Part shown: piece by piece, positions 32,111-44,119 of the stretch | Layout of the letters: each line of letters starts with the position of its first letter | Position numbering within the stretch: position 1 is the first letter of the stretch | NCBI GenBank assembly: GCA_019022495.1 | Contig: JAFEKR010000077.1 | Span: 1 to 64,000, forward strand | DNA length: 64,000 nucleotides | Direction of reading: 5' to 3' | Source of the DNA: Epichloe hybrida | Taxonomy: Eukaryota; Ascomycota; Sordariomycetes; Hypocreales; Clavicipitaceae | Program-made: the position numbers and the translations under genes | Notes under the pieces: generated by a model | Told to the model about the DNA's origin: nothing | The model's database searches: none | What the model saw: the letters and a program-made list of their open reading frames with translations, nothing else

Positions 32111-33833
32111 GGAAAAAATAGTAAGGTTTTGTATATCCAGACTTTTTTTTTTTTTTCCTTAGCGAATGCGCGGGGTGACGATGATTTGTCAATCCGAGTT
32201 ATCACTTTCGCTCATCAGCCGGAAACCGCCACGCAGCCTTCCAAAGATACTCAGACTCAGGAAAAATCACAACAGTTGACTTGTTTCAGTTAAGGAATAG
32301 TATCGGATCGAATTCGAGATGATATGAGCCGGTAGATCGTGTACAAGTGATTATTAAAATGTTACCCTTTTGGAAAATTAGTCGCAAGGACACAAAGGGA
32401 GAAGATCGCTTTCTAGAAGACAACTGAACAGGACAGAGATGGCAAAAAGACAAAAGTAGGAAAAGCAAGGAAGTAAGGCGTTCCAGTCTAGTTATAATAT
32501 AAGCTGGGGCAGAGAATTACGCTTGATCGCGCACAGCCCTCATCTACTACTCGCTCAGGGCTGGAGAAGTAGGCCAGTAGAGAGTCCACTTGAGGAACAG
32601 CTCCTTGGCTCCCAATGAGACAGTCATCTTGCGCCAAGAGATGATAGAGGAAACGATTCTGTACAATAACTAGTATATTTCCAAAACAGCACAAGAAGTC
32701 CAGGGGCCTTGTGTTTGGAGACGGCTACGGCAGATCCGGCGTCTTGCAGAGCCCGAGTTCGCAGCATCACCGGCCGTCTTTGAACGAGTCAATTTCTGCT
32801 GTACGATCCGTTTCTGTGGCTCATGGCGGCTAATCGGCAGGCATTGGGAGCCAAGTATTGCTAGGTGAGACGCTTCTTGTTGATGGCTGCATCCGTGGCT
32901 GCCGTGCTTCTGGCTCACGGGGGGAAGAGGGGCTCATCGGAGATCAAAGCGTATGAGGGAGGATACGGATAAGATTCTTTCCTCCCGAGGCGAAACAATC
33001 CTCGAGCGGGTCGATTGGACAGATGAGGTATCCATCTTGAATGTTGGGTGGCGCTTCGTAATCTGCACGGATGCGTTGGGCTGTGTATCTGAGCGTATGT
33101 TGAGTAGTCGAGAAATAAAACGAAAGAGCGTCCCCCTTTCTTCAGCAGCTTGTAGCACTCAGAGTCTGTGCCGGGCGAATCTTCTCCTCTCGTTCCAAGG
33201 ACTTTCCTTTTCTGTGCGTCTGCCAAGTCAGCCGGATGGCCAATTGATTCTTCATTCGTTTCACACAGCCACGTCCATCGTGCTTCTCTCCTTCATAGTA
33301 CAGTGCTCGCGTCTTCACCAGAGCCAAGTTCAATTGTATGTGGCACTGAAGATGATGCAACAATGCTGTCTGTGACAATCTTAAAAAAAAAATCTTGACT
33401 TTTGCCTCACAAGTCTAACATTGCTTCAACTGAAACCGCGAGGCGGAGGTTTGCAGTCTGCTGGAAGACACGAGGCGTGATCAACAGCTGTTCTAGATAC
33501 ATATAAAAGTTAGATGGCTTGTCAACGACAGCAGATTCAAAAATCAAGTGAATGAACGTAGACACGGATTTGGACAATGACAGATGGCTTGGCTATTGCA
33601 TTCCGTGGGTTTACCACGTAGTCTACACGTGACTGTGGCACAGCAACTGACAGGCACCAGGGCTGTGGCTGGTGGCGTTAGAGACACATGTGGCTCAAGT
33701 GGCAGCCTCATTTCTCGGGTAAGAAACCTTCCCATGGCGTAAGTGCGTAATACTGCTCTCATCAACACCACGGTCCATTCCTTGCCTGCTTCATCCAGAC
33801 GATATCGCAGGCTCGCGCCACCATCTGCTCAAC
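32111..33833. other. Intergenic, no gene supported
   Basis: About 1.7 kb. A minus-strand frame near 32915-33226 (containing DSECYKLLKKGG) has no ATG at its start and no recognised domain. Poly-T at 32142-32156. It presumably holds the promoter of the SOD gene at its left and of the small membrane protein at its right. Confidence 0.4.
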
Positions 33834-34272
33834 ATGAAGCCTGTCGTCAGTGCCATGCACGCGTGGTCGTGGTATGTCCTCCATCTGAGAAACCCATCCC
33901 ATGCCGTCATCACCCTCGCGAACGCTTTCCTCCGACCCATGCTAACGTGGAGCTTTGCATCCCAGCACCGTTATCGCCGTCTTCGCAATCGTTATTCTCA
34001 GTATCCTTGCCATTCTATTCCGAAGTGGCCACGAAGAGCTTGTCGGTGGGATCAAAGACCCTAGCCCTGCAGAGGGCAAGGTTGTCGCTGGAACTATCTT
34101 CACAGCAGTCATCGTCTACGCGGTATGCGATCTATACATATATCCTGCAAAGAAGCCATCAAGGCTCGTCATCAACGATTTCTAACACCATTACTAGGCC
34201 TTCCTTGTCTTCTGCGGGCTTCAAGGATTGCTCCATGTGCGAGAGAATCGAAGAGGCGCAATCGCCTTGTAA
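33834..34272 (+). CDS. 89-aa two-helix membrane protein, possibly ribonuclease kappa/V-ATPase-associated type
   Basis: Three exons, 33834-33871, 33966-34122 and 34198-34272, give 89 residues; all junctions have GTATGY donors and the last intron has a TCTAAC branch site. The protein reads MKPVVSAMHAWSW, then helix 1 (TVIAVFAIVILSILAILF), a polar loop (SGHEELVGGIKDPSPAEG), and helix 2 (AGTIFTAVIVYAAFLVFCG). The tail LLHVRENRRGAIAL is basic. Length, two helices and the histidine-containing loop resemble the RNase K family, now known as a V-ATPase-associated subunit in animals. I base this on general layout, not alignment, so the function is tentative. The clean splice chain and hydrophobic pattern make a real gene very likely. 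Confidence 0.65.
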
Positions 34273-34758
34273 AACGATTCGGACCATCAGTTGTCACAGG
34301 ACATTGGCGTCGGCGTTTCCGGGTCAATCAGACTTTGCTTGGAGGGTGAATTTTTCTTTTCTTTTTTCTTTTCCTAGGGCCACTTGTATTCAGAGCTTTC
34401 GATATGGGTGTTGTAGAACAGCAAAAGCGATGTGTCGTCTTCAGAAGCCATCGATGACTGTGTTGATAGAAGCTGCTCGAAAACCAGCGTTGATCGGCTA
34501 TATTTCGTTGATGAATAGAGAGCTTCTCAACTGGTCAAATTCTCACGAGTACACGCGTGACAGCAGTGCACGTTCGGCGTAGAATGAAGGGCAGAACTAG
34601 TCTAGCTGGATCCATTAGCCCAGAGCGACTCCATGGCGCTTACCCACCTGCCAGCCTGCTCTGTCTAATCGGGTCGCCGTAACTCGCCATTCACATCATC
34701 TGTCTACAAGATCAATTGAAAGCTCATAAGAACAATTTGCTCCGGCAACAAGATCGTC
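34273..34758. other. Intergenic, no gene supported
   Basis: Separates the small membrane protein gene from the HET-domain relic; no motif recognised. Confidence 0.5.
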
Positions 34759-35916
34759 ATGAGACTCCTACGTTGCTCCCCACTGGAATTGCGTTTCTTC
34801 ACCGACGGCGACGTACCTCCGTAAGCCACTCTCTCTCACACATGGGCTAGCGAGGAAGTCGCATACCAGGATATTGTGGGAGAACATGGTGCTCGCCAGA
34901 AGAAACAATGGGCTAAGATCCAGAGAAGCTGCGAGGTGGCAGCCTCTCGCGGCTTGGATTATATTGGGATCGACACCTGCTGCATCGGCAAATCTAGCAG
35001 CGCGGAGCTCTCTGAGGCAGCTGGGCTGTCTCGCGAACCACGACGCGGGCCGAAGGTACTGCCTATTGCCTGCTTGGTATCTTTGACATCAACATGCCGC
35101 TTCTGTACGGCAAAGGTGCCACCAAGGCACTCAGACGGACTCAATACGATATTATCAGGTCCACGGGGGATAAGTCCATCTACGAAGCTACACTTCTGGT
35201 GCTTACTGGCAGATAGTCCCCGCGCGTCCGGCAACCATGTGGACATGGTTCCGCAGCAATCCAGATATCTCACTCGTGGCTCGAACCGATCGGTACCAGT
35301 CTCCAACAGGGGAGTCTCTTTGGATCTCTACGTGACGCCGTTCCCCAAAGACAAGTCACATACGATCTTCCTTGCCTTTTTGGACTGCGACATGAGGCTG
35401 GCCAACTCGACATCATCCCTGGCACCAGTGATCATCCTACAGAGAACAGCGTGGGATAATGATTCGGACATGGTGAGGATACGGCCGGATCTCCTGGAGC
35501 TGTCCATGATGAACAACGCCGTTCTTCCGGATGAAGTGGCCGTGATGCTCTTGACAGGTTCCGCCTCCCAAGAATCAACGATTTCCCAACCTGGGCTTCG
35601 GCGCATATTCGTCCCTCGTGACTTCAAGAGAACCCGTCCGCCGGGTGGTGTGGTTTTCTACCCCGAGATCAAGCAGACTGCCAGTAAGCTGGGTCTCCGC
35701 GTCCGAGCCAGATCTCCCACATGGCATGAGGAGCGGCATAGAATTGCAGGGAATGATCTCGAGAGGGTTCTGGTGAGAGAAAAGCGGGAGGAGGTTCTTC
35801 AAATGCACGACAATGTCATTGCGTCGTCTCTTGGCTCGGAGACGAGGTATTCCAAGTTGATGTACAATGTAAAGTCGGAGGTTGAAGATCAGAATGATGA
35901 CCACTTGTTGGTTTGA
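34759..35916 (+). pseudogene. HET-domain (heterokaryon incompatibility) gene relic
   Basis: ATG 34759 starts MRLLRCSPLELRFFTDGDVPP, the usual opening of HET-domain proteins. The expected Tyr codon of the PPYAxLSHTW motif is a TAA stop (34822-34824), and the frame continues ATLSHTW, EEVAYQDI, GLDYIGIDTCCIGKSSSAEL. Next comes a deletion: the frame jumps to AYCLLGIFDINMPLLYGKGA (about 35060-35120), a block normally well downstream, in another frame, and then back to the first frame for LDLYVTPFPKDKS, FLAFLDCDM and the remaining C-terminal part to TGA 35916. The region of the HET domain after SSSAELSEA and before AYCLLG is absent. Stop, deletion and frame changes together mean it cannot make a working allorecognition protein. 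Confidence 0.85.
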
Positions 35917-36346
35917 GACGCCGCTGGGCCCCTGGAACGGACCCCTAGGGCCCCCCTGACACCGCCCCAAGTAGTCATCACTCAGCACTGACTGGTCCAG
36001 ACATGGGCTTGGCCCCGCCTTATTCCTTTTCCATCCTTGACCCAAATCACCCTTTTGCCCCTTTGCCCGAAAGCTCGATTCCATGTCGGTGTTGGGATAT
36101 ATTAGACTGCAGGATACATATCATTGTTCCGCCTCTTTCCTGCCCTCGAATGTCCTCCCAGGCTTTCCGTAGGGGCTTGCCATCGTCGGAGCTGACTGCT
36201 GCCTGAAGCATCATCTCATCTGCCTCCGCGTCATCACCTCCATCCTCACTCTCCGTCCCCCTCCATCCCCTCCGTCCCCTCCATCCCCTCCATACCGACC
36301 GAGGACAATTACAGTTACAGACAGCACAAATCAAAACACGCCGTGC
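35917..36346. other. 5' flank of VPS9 gene, CT-rich
   Basis: Pyrimidine-rich leader with CCCCTCCATCCCCTCCGTCC-type near repeats at about 36255-36295, common in promoters of strongly expressed fungal genes. No gene. Confidence 0.5.
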
Positions 36347-39126
36347 ATGTCACCGCCGGAGCAGTCTCGACGCCACGAGGTTACTGACCAGCCTGACGTC
36401 AAGCAGACCTCGCCATCCAACCAAGATGTAGACGCCGCGCATCTCGCCGAATCATCGGCTCAAACTGTCGAGTCGATAAGCCCCGGGGTCGACAAGGAAG
36501 CTGGCGGTTCTTCTCAAGAAAGCCCAGCTCCTATATCCACAAACACGAAGACGGAGACGGAGATCGAGACGGCCAAAGTTCCCATGACCAAGGAAAAGGA
36601 ACCTGCAAAAGACCCTCGAGCTGCACCCAATAGTGCAGAACTCCAAGAGCACGCTAATCAGCATTTGCCATCTTCCAACGAGAAGCATGTCCCTGCGCCG
36701 CTGAACTTGGCTGAGCCTGGTGCTCCAGACGTCATGGCTTCTCCCGTCGCGACCATCAAACCTTCGAAACAGCAATCACACAAAGAGAGTACTACTGCCG
36801 CCACCCAATATCTCACTGCCGAGCAACCTTTGTACGTTGACCCAACGCCTGCTACTCCCATGACCTCCCAACCTCCGTCGCGAAGCCCATCTGCCACCGC
36901 AAGGTCGCATCGTTCCGATGACCCTTCGCCTTCAAGATCGGATGAAGAAAAGAGATACACGAGTGAAGATGAGCAAGATGGCGGCTCAAGATCCGAGATT
37001 CAAAGCATCATGGAACAATTCAGCGAGGAGGGAGGTGGTCCCGGTCTTGAAGAAGTCATGAGCCCCCGGTTGGAGCTCACCTCCCCTATCTTTGGCGCCT
37101 CCTCCCAACATCCACCCCGCAAATCCAGTCTAGAGCCTCCTCTTTCGCAGTCGATATCCAGCCAACTACAAGATTTCAGTTGTCTGCAGATATCCACTTC
37201 TTCTCCCGCGGGCGAGCGGTCCACAGAGAAAGCCGTGGACGATCAAGGGCCTCCCGTACCACCCAAAGATGGCGCTTTCGGAACTCCTCCTAGAACAAGG
37301 GAAGACAGGCGTCCTTCTAGTATCATGACATCGCCTACCTCTCCTCAGCTATCCATGCATCGGCCACCTCCGCCCGAGCCCGAGCCCGAACCCGACCTTC
37401 CCTTTGACTTTCATAGGTTCCTGGAGCAACTGCGAAACAAGAAGGCGGACCCGGTGGCGAAATATCTCAAGTCTTTCCTGTCCGAATTTGGGAAGAAGCA
37501 GTGGATGGTTCACGAACAGGTCAAGATTATCAGCGACTTTTTGGCATTTATTGCCAACAAAATGATGGTGTGTGATGTTTGGAGGGGCGTTTCAGATGCC
37601 GAGTTCGACAACGCCCGCGAGGGAATGGAGAAGTTGGTCATGAATAGGTTATATGCGCAGACGTTCTCGCCGGCCATCGCACCTCCAAAGCCCATTCCGG
37701 GAGCCAAATCCAAAAAGAGAGGCGGCGATGTATCCCTCGGACCAGGCCGTCGAGGGCAGCACCAAGAGGACATTGAACGGGATGAGATTTTGACACAGAA
37801 AATCAACATTTACGGGTGGGTCAGGTTGGAGCATCTTGATATTCCAGCCGTTGGCGATAGCGGCCGCAGGTTTCTAAAGCTTGCCCAGCAAGGTATGTTT
37901 GCTCCTATTCTGGACCTGGTGCATTTGAAAATGAAAGCTCATCATGGTTTGGCAGAGCTCCTCAAGATCAAGTCCTATAGGGCGCCCCGTGACAAGATCA
38001 TCTGCGCCCTGAACTGCTCCAAAGTCATTTTCGGTGAGCCATCTTTGCACTCCCACCTCATAGGCCTTGCCTGCCAAGTGTAACTGACTGAAGCTAGGAT
38101 TGTTGAAGCATAACAAGTCTGATTCGTCTGCGGACTCGTTCATGCCGCTGCTCATTTACGTTGTGTTGCAGTGCAACCCTGAGCATCTTGTTTCCAACGT
38201 ACAATACATCCTGCGATTCAGAAATCAGGAAAAGCTTGGTGGCGAAGCTGGGTATTATCTCTCATCTCTGGTTTGTGCCCCAAAAAAAATTCGCAACCCA
38301 AGGGTTTTTGACTCTCACATACTAATATTGGCCATGTTCCTGTGCAGATGGGAGCCATTCAGTTCATTGAGAATATGGATCGCTCATCCCTGACAATATC
38401 CGATGACGAATTCGAGAACAATGTTGAAGCAGCCGTGTCAGCAATCGCCGAGAAGCATCAAGCCACGTCACCTGTCTTACAGCAAACTACTTTCAATGAA
38501 AAGACCGGGCTACACGCTGGAGGATCCAGTAGTCGCCCTTCCATGGACGCCGCCGGGGGCTCGACACCTCGGCGATCAACATCATCATATGACGGTGAGG
38601 CGCAAGACGGCGCAGCCATCAGCGGGTTGTTGAGAACCATTCAAAAACCACTTAGCACTATTGGGCGAATCTTTTCAGACGAGACGACGTCGCCAACGTC
38701 CGGTCCAGGGGGTGCGCCCCGATCACCAGGATTGCCAGACCGACGGTTACCACAGCCCAATCATCGAGATATATCTCCTTCTTCCCACCTGACGCCTCAG
38801 CAGCAGCAAGAGGCACTTGCAAGGCATGCCCTGCCAGCGGAAGAGGCCGCAGCTAGGCAAGCGAGCGCCGAGACAGCAGAGGCCCAAAGATTGCATCGAG
38901 CCGAGCACGCCAACGTGGTGGAAACCCTGGCAGGCATGTTTCCAGACCTCGACAGAGACATCATTAGCGACGTTGTTTATCAGAAGCAAGGACGGTATGT
39001 TGAAACCATTTCCCAACTTATTATACATCTTGCCCTGTTCGTCAAGCGTTATATCCGAGTGCTAAATGTGCCTCTTTTACCAGGGTGGGATTGGCAGTCG
39101 ATGCATGTCTGGCGCTATCGTCATAG
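36347..39126 (+). CDS. VPS9: VPS9-domain Rab5 guanine-nucleotide exchange factor with C-terminal CUE domain
   Basis: Five exons: 36347-37892, 37956-38033, 38098-38270, 38348-38994 and 39084-39126, 828 residues. The first 340 residues are disordered, Ser/Pro/Glu-rich. From about 345 the Vps9 catalytic unit appears: FDFHRFLEQLRNKKADPVAKY, WMVHEQVKIISDFLAFI, ILTQKINIYGWVRLEHLDI, LLKIKSYRAPRDKIICALNC, KVIFGLLKHNK, then the core SADSFMPLLIYVVLQCNPEHL and SNVQYILRF with the catalytic Asp and Tyr. A linker with poly-Gln precedes a CUE domain (NVVETLAGMFPDLDRDIISDVV) that binds ubiquitin. The last intron cuts the CUE domain and the final exon is 43 nt (VGLAVDACLALSS). Role: activates Rab5/Vps21 on endosomes for vacuolar sorting. 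Confidence 0.92.
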
Positions 39127-40014
39127 AAGGGGAGAGGGGGGAACAAGGGCCTACGAGATACTACTCTCTTACTGGCGCATAAAATTACAGCTTTCCTTAT
39201 ATTGCGGCTAGGAGCAGAGCAAATCAATAAATGCCCGTGTCGAGATGATGCTCCGAAACGATATAAAAAAGCGCATGGCTACATAGCCCGCCCCTCTTGG
39301 CGATGCGTGTTCCTACTTGAGGGCATGGACTTTGTGCTCCTACATGATTGACTATATTGATGCATGTATATTATATATGCATATATATACATCGGTATAT
39401 TTATACGTCAGGCAGTCGTTTGTTCGTCGGGATTTCAATGTTGTACATTCAGTTCACGTCCGGTTCAGTCATTACTCTCCATTGTCCCACGGTATTCGTT
39501 CACACAAAACGCATCAGTGCAGAACAATCAGGGGCCACGATTGGCCACGATTCATGTGCAAAAGAAGGTGCCTGTATTTTCAAAAAAAAACCTCTGAAAA
39601 CCCAAATATGAATATAAGCCAAGGTAGGTCTGCAGCCCAAGTTACAAAAGCCTGCCAAGAGATGCTCCGAATGCATTGAAAATGTGTGCTATGCAGGCCC
39701 ATGTACCCTACTTCTCCATATATATTCCACAATCTAGACAGTTTCTTGGTCGTATACGCTTGTCGCTACATAGCGTTGTGTTTGGTGTGAGATTATGAGG
39801 GAGCGGATGAGGGTCGGACCAAAGGAGAGAATAAATAACAAAGCAAAGTCAATTACATGAAGGAATTATCCAGTAGATCGAGCCGAATTAGGACGGAATT
39901 CATGAGCATGAGCCGAGAACATATTGGCACACAAGATCGCATCAACCTCAATGGTGCGCAATCCGTCCAGTGCGTCGTCATTCGAGGCGTATCCTCCACT
40001 GCCATGATCATGCA
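39127..40014. other. Convergent 3' flanks; AT-rich segment
   Basis: Lies between converging VPS9 and TRP-like genes. Contains an alternating TATATATGCATATATATAC tract at about 39370-39395 that can fold on itself. ORFs here are short and without motifs. Confidence 0.5.
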
Positions 40015-42380
40015 CTAAAATTCGCCCCTATGGGGGGGCCTATAGGGGGCCCCGTTTCCGTAACCGTGTCCAAAGTTAGATGACGGGCCGTACGTTCCAC
40101 GATATTCTTGCTCGACGGCTAGGGCTGTCGGCTGCTGGTCCGTTGATCCTATCGGCGCGGCTCCGTCAAGAAGGCCCTGTGCGTCGTTCGCCAAGGTTGG
40201 TGTCAATGGCCGGTATATGAGGCCGCCTGAGGGTGCAACGGGTGCTCGAAGATCGCCGCCAATCGGATAGTATCTCTCGGCTGATTCCCGATGGTTGTGG
40301 CCCTTTTCGTTCAAGTCGGCCGAGACAGCGAACATCGACTTCTCTGGCATGGATGTTCGATCGAGGAGTAATGAATTGCGGGCATCTAGGGGTGTAAGTG
40401 TGTCCATATCACGCTTGATTTTCTCTATCAGAGGAGATTGGTTAGTGCAGCACAGAATAGGAGGTCACGGGGCTTCGTCTTACCGGCTTCCTTTCTTCGC
40501 TTACGGTGGGGATTCATCGTGCAGCAGGCAGTAGCAGCGTTCCAAGCAATGAGTATTGCCAGAACAGCTGTCAAAGTGGCCTGAACAGCGATGAGCACCA
40601 CGCCGGCAACAGTCTGTGTTGTTTGCTTGATACCAAACTCTTGAACGAACAGCAGGATGCACGCAATCGACAAGACGCGTACAACCTGAATCACAATGTT
40701 AATGATGTTGCCAGAACGTCGTTCAAATGGTCGACTCCAGAGGAGCAAGCAAAGCATGAGGCCTTCAATCACCAGCTGAGCAACCGTCTGGGCCATTCCG
40801 TGCCCATCTCCTGCAGCAATAGCAACGCCCTTGGCGAACATGTAGAAGATGAAGGGAACGAATAGCCACCAGTACTGCTTCTTGTAAGACTCGTAGAAAA
40901 GAGAGTATTTGACCCAAATCGACTTGTCGTCATAAATAGCGCTGGCGTCGCCCTCTTTCTGCTTGAGCTGATGCACAACGGACCAAATCTTCCAGGAGAA
41001 GAAGGCCAAAATGCCAGTAAAGATGGCCAGAGTAACGCCTGCTAGAGCCTTGGCCACCGCAGAATCGCCTCTTGTAAACTGAAAGACACAATAGAGCACC
41101 CAGATACCGTAGAGAAGCATGATGAGGGATGTGATGGTTCGAGCAATGGACCCCCAATAGTGCTTTCGAAATCCCTTGAGACTCTCGGGAAAGCTACCAA
41201 ACAGAGCCCATGTTTCTAGCACGACCTTGACGAGAAGAATACCGAGGACGATGCTCGCGATGATGATAGCCACAATGAGCAATGCGGTCATGAAAATGTT
41301 GGACTTGGGCACCAGAAGCTGCTCCGCAAATGCTTGTATGCCTTTGACTTTGTGTTGAAAATCATTTGCGTCGCCGTTGGCTGTAGAGTCAGTTGAATTG
41401 ATTGACGTTTCAATTTCACGCGCGGCTAGGTCTACAAAGACATCCACGGCTCTCTTGAACTTGAAAAGGCCTTGATTGGGACTTCGAGTCGTGCCATCAG
41501 GAAAGACCAACGTCGCATTTTGAAGGTAGGAAAAGTTGTCCTGTGTCAAATTACCTCCCGTCTGCGATCGGAAGCCGTCAATGGTCGACTGCATTCCGGA
41601 CCAGGGGATGATGCCAGCTGAGAAGGCAAAGTTTTTCGCGAAACTTCGGTAAATGGGAGGATAGTTCACCGACAGCATGCTGTTCATAGCCATGCCTTGG
41701 AACCAGCCGATGGTCTCACCGAAACTAGGGCTCATGGGTCCAGCTGCTGCTCCTGAACCACTTCCAAAAGCAGCACTGCCTCCTGACAAAGCACCGCCAA
41801 GAGCAGAAACTCCTGACATAATCAAAGCTGCACCTGCGATACCAGCGGCGATGTAAGACACGGCGGGAACGTCAGTACTCTTCCCATTAGAGATATCAGA
41901 TTGGACACAGGCGACCCCTTTCCCATCATCCAGACTGAGAAGCCGCAATGTCGCGTGTGCTGAAATGTCGGGGACTTGGAAGGCGATGCCGGGTACCATG
42001 TTGGCGAACTGGGAGGGTATTTGTTGACTGCCACGAGCAGCGAAGTTCCCGACAGGAACAGGACACAGGCGATCGATGAACGTAGCCTTGTCGCAGGGAT
42101 TGAAGCTATTCGAGTATACTGTGTTGCCATAGGCGGTGACATCAATTACAGCGCTGACATTTCTTTCTTTCGTGCTGGTACCAGCCACATCGAAGCTCAC
42201 AGTCTTGTTTTCGTTGTTGTAGCTGATGTTAATCTTGTCAACTTTGATGCTGGAGTCGGATCCGCAGTCGCTGAATCCGCTTGTCTTGAGAATCTGGCCA
42301 CCCATGACTTGGGTAGTCATGAAGCCTAGCAAAGCGATGCCGGTCGTTCTCCAGCTCCATGGTGAGCAAGTGCGAGCCAT
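40015..42380 (-). CDS. TRP-like ion channel/flavin carrier (Flc/Pkd2) family membrane protein
   Basis: Exons 42380-40484 and 40424-40015 give 768 residues; the 59-nt intron uses GTAAGA and TAG. A signal peptide (GIALLGFMTTQVMGG) is followed by an ML-like lipid-binding domain (residues about 30-170) with paired Cys (FSDCG, NPCDK, RLCPVP, VACVQ). After a Gly/Ala/Ser-rich linker come about nine hydrophobic helices from residue 175 on. These include NIFMTALLIVAIIIASIVLGILLVK, the GSFPESLKGFRKHYWGS segment, YKKQYWWLFVPFIFY and VIEGLMLCLLLWSRPFERR, all hallmarks of fungal Flc proteins. The cytosolic tail is hydrophilic with YRPLTPT. Yeast relatives act in FAD/haem uptake at the ER and calcium/cell-wall homeostasis; which applies here is not decidable. 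Confidence 0.9.
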
Positions 42381-44119
42381 TGTTGCTCAACACAATTTTT
42401 GTGATGACGCGGCTTGAATGTACCGAGAGTTCGAAAATGTGGACGTGGGTCAAGATTTCATCGAGTATGTGGTCGCTAATTCCCAATACGCGCTCGATTA
42501 GTGACGTACAATGGTCGAGTTCTTGGAGGGATTTGCGTTTGAGTATGGACCAAGATAATGTATATCAGCTCAAGAATGTGTTATTTGATGAAATGCTGTT
42601 TCGAAATGTATATGCAACCGTTAAAAGCTCGACCAGCGATAATCAAGAATGGTTTTTTAGCCAAGGATCAACCTGGTCAGAAGTGAAGTAAACAAGTAGA
42701 TGAGAGGAAGATGGTTGAATCACAAAATGAAGCAGGAAATTCTCGCCCGGTTCACGGGCTTTGCAGCCGTTGATAAGGTGACGTCAAAGAAGGAACGAGA
42801 GGGGGGCGATGGAGTCTTCGCTAAAGAGACGAGAAGGATTGAATTGGATGATGATGATGGTGGTCGTGGTGGTCGTGGTGCAGTGCGTGGTTGTCGTCGA
42901 GGGCGCGGCCGATCCAACAAGGGGTGAAGCTGAAACGCATGCAGTCGATTGGTGCAGGAGGGGGATGCCGACGCAAGGGACGAGCCAGGGAGAATAGGGA
43001 GGAGAATGCCTTTCAAGGAGCAGAGGGGGTGGCAATGCAGAAGCAAAAACACAAAGAAATGACGAGCAAAGCAAGTTGTCAACAGCAAGTCGAGTGAGTG
43101 TATGAAGATGATGATGGGAGAGGAAGACCGGTCGGGTTGGGCTGTACATGCAGACGTACATAGACGAGGGAAGGCAGAAAAACCAACGTTTGCAGTGGCA
43201 GGGATCAGACACGCCAAAGGTCCCATCCATCTATTCATTCATTCATTTGATCCGTAATCCGTACTTTGTTCATTCATTTGAACCCAACCCAGCAAGGAGA
43301 GGGGCGGCTGCATGATTGGACCTTGTCATTTCGAGCCAACCCAACAACCAGAAAGAGAAACCAGGGGCGCTTCTTGACTGGCCGAGGCCGCCACAGCCCT
43401 CAGCCTGAGACCGTAGTAGACGTGGAGTCAAATCGCCAGTCGCCATTCGCCAGTCGCCAGTCGCCAGTCGCCAGTCGCCAGTCGCCAGTCGCCAGTCGCC
43501 AGTCGTCCGTCATTCGCTGGGCGGGAGGTACGGTCGGGAGGGGCAGTGCAAGGAACCCGTGCACGAGGGGATCAAAAGAGATAACCAGACCTGTCTTGCC
43601 TGTTCTGGTAAAGGCCGGCCATGGAATCTGCCCATGGAATCTGCTCCACATGGCTCAGGGGCCATGAGACAAGGTCAGCAGCCGAACAACGAGAACAATG
43701 GCCACGCTGCCACGGCCACGGCCACGGCCTCGTTAGCAGCAACTTGTGTCCTAGATGATTTCGCAACTACTCCTTGGCCAAATGCGAAACAAGTGCCCAG
43801 TAGAATATTATCATCATTCATACCGCATAAAAATTATGTACATCTGTGCCTATGCGAGGGGGGGGTATCTGGCGTCTCGCAAATTTCATAACCAGCTGCT
43901 AGGATGGCCCATGGCTCGATCGACAATTCCCAAAGTGGTGAACAAATAGAACCAAGCGTTGCCAAGCGTTGCCAAGCATGCCGCGCTGAACAAATCCGGA
44001 AACGAAAGAGTATAGGAAACAAAACGCAAAAGAGGAGATGCATATATATTTATCCACCCGTGGTTTATTCTATTGCGGACCGTGTTGCGGTAAAAGAAAG
44101 GGGGTGCATAGGGTAGCTC
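42381..44119. other. Intergenic with minisatellites, no gene supported
   Basis: Promoter side of the TRP-like gene and 3' side of the C2H2 gene. Contains (GATGGTGGTCGTGGT)-like repeats near 42856, TAATCCGTA at 43255-43263, the heptamer array at 43434-43504 and a GGCCAC run near 43708-43727. Confidence 0.5.
43434..43504 (+). repeat. Heptamer tandem array (CGCCAGT)n
   Basis: About ten head-to-tail copies of CGCCAGT, the second with one base changed (CGCCATT). Intergenic. Useful as a variable-number marker; no function inferred. Confidence 0.9.

Noticed and set aside
43434..43504. Possible CRISPR-like array
   Set aside because: Uninterrupted 7-bp tandem repeat without spacers in a eukaryotic genome; an ordinary minisatellite.
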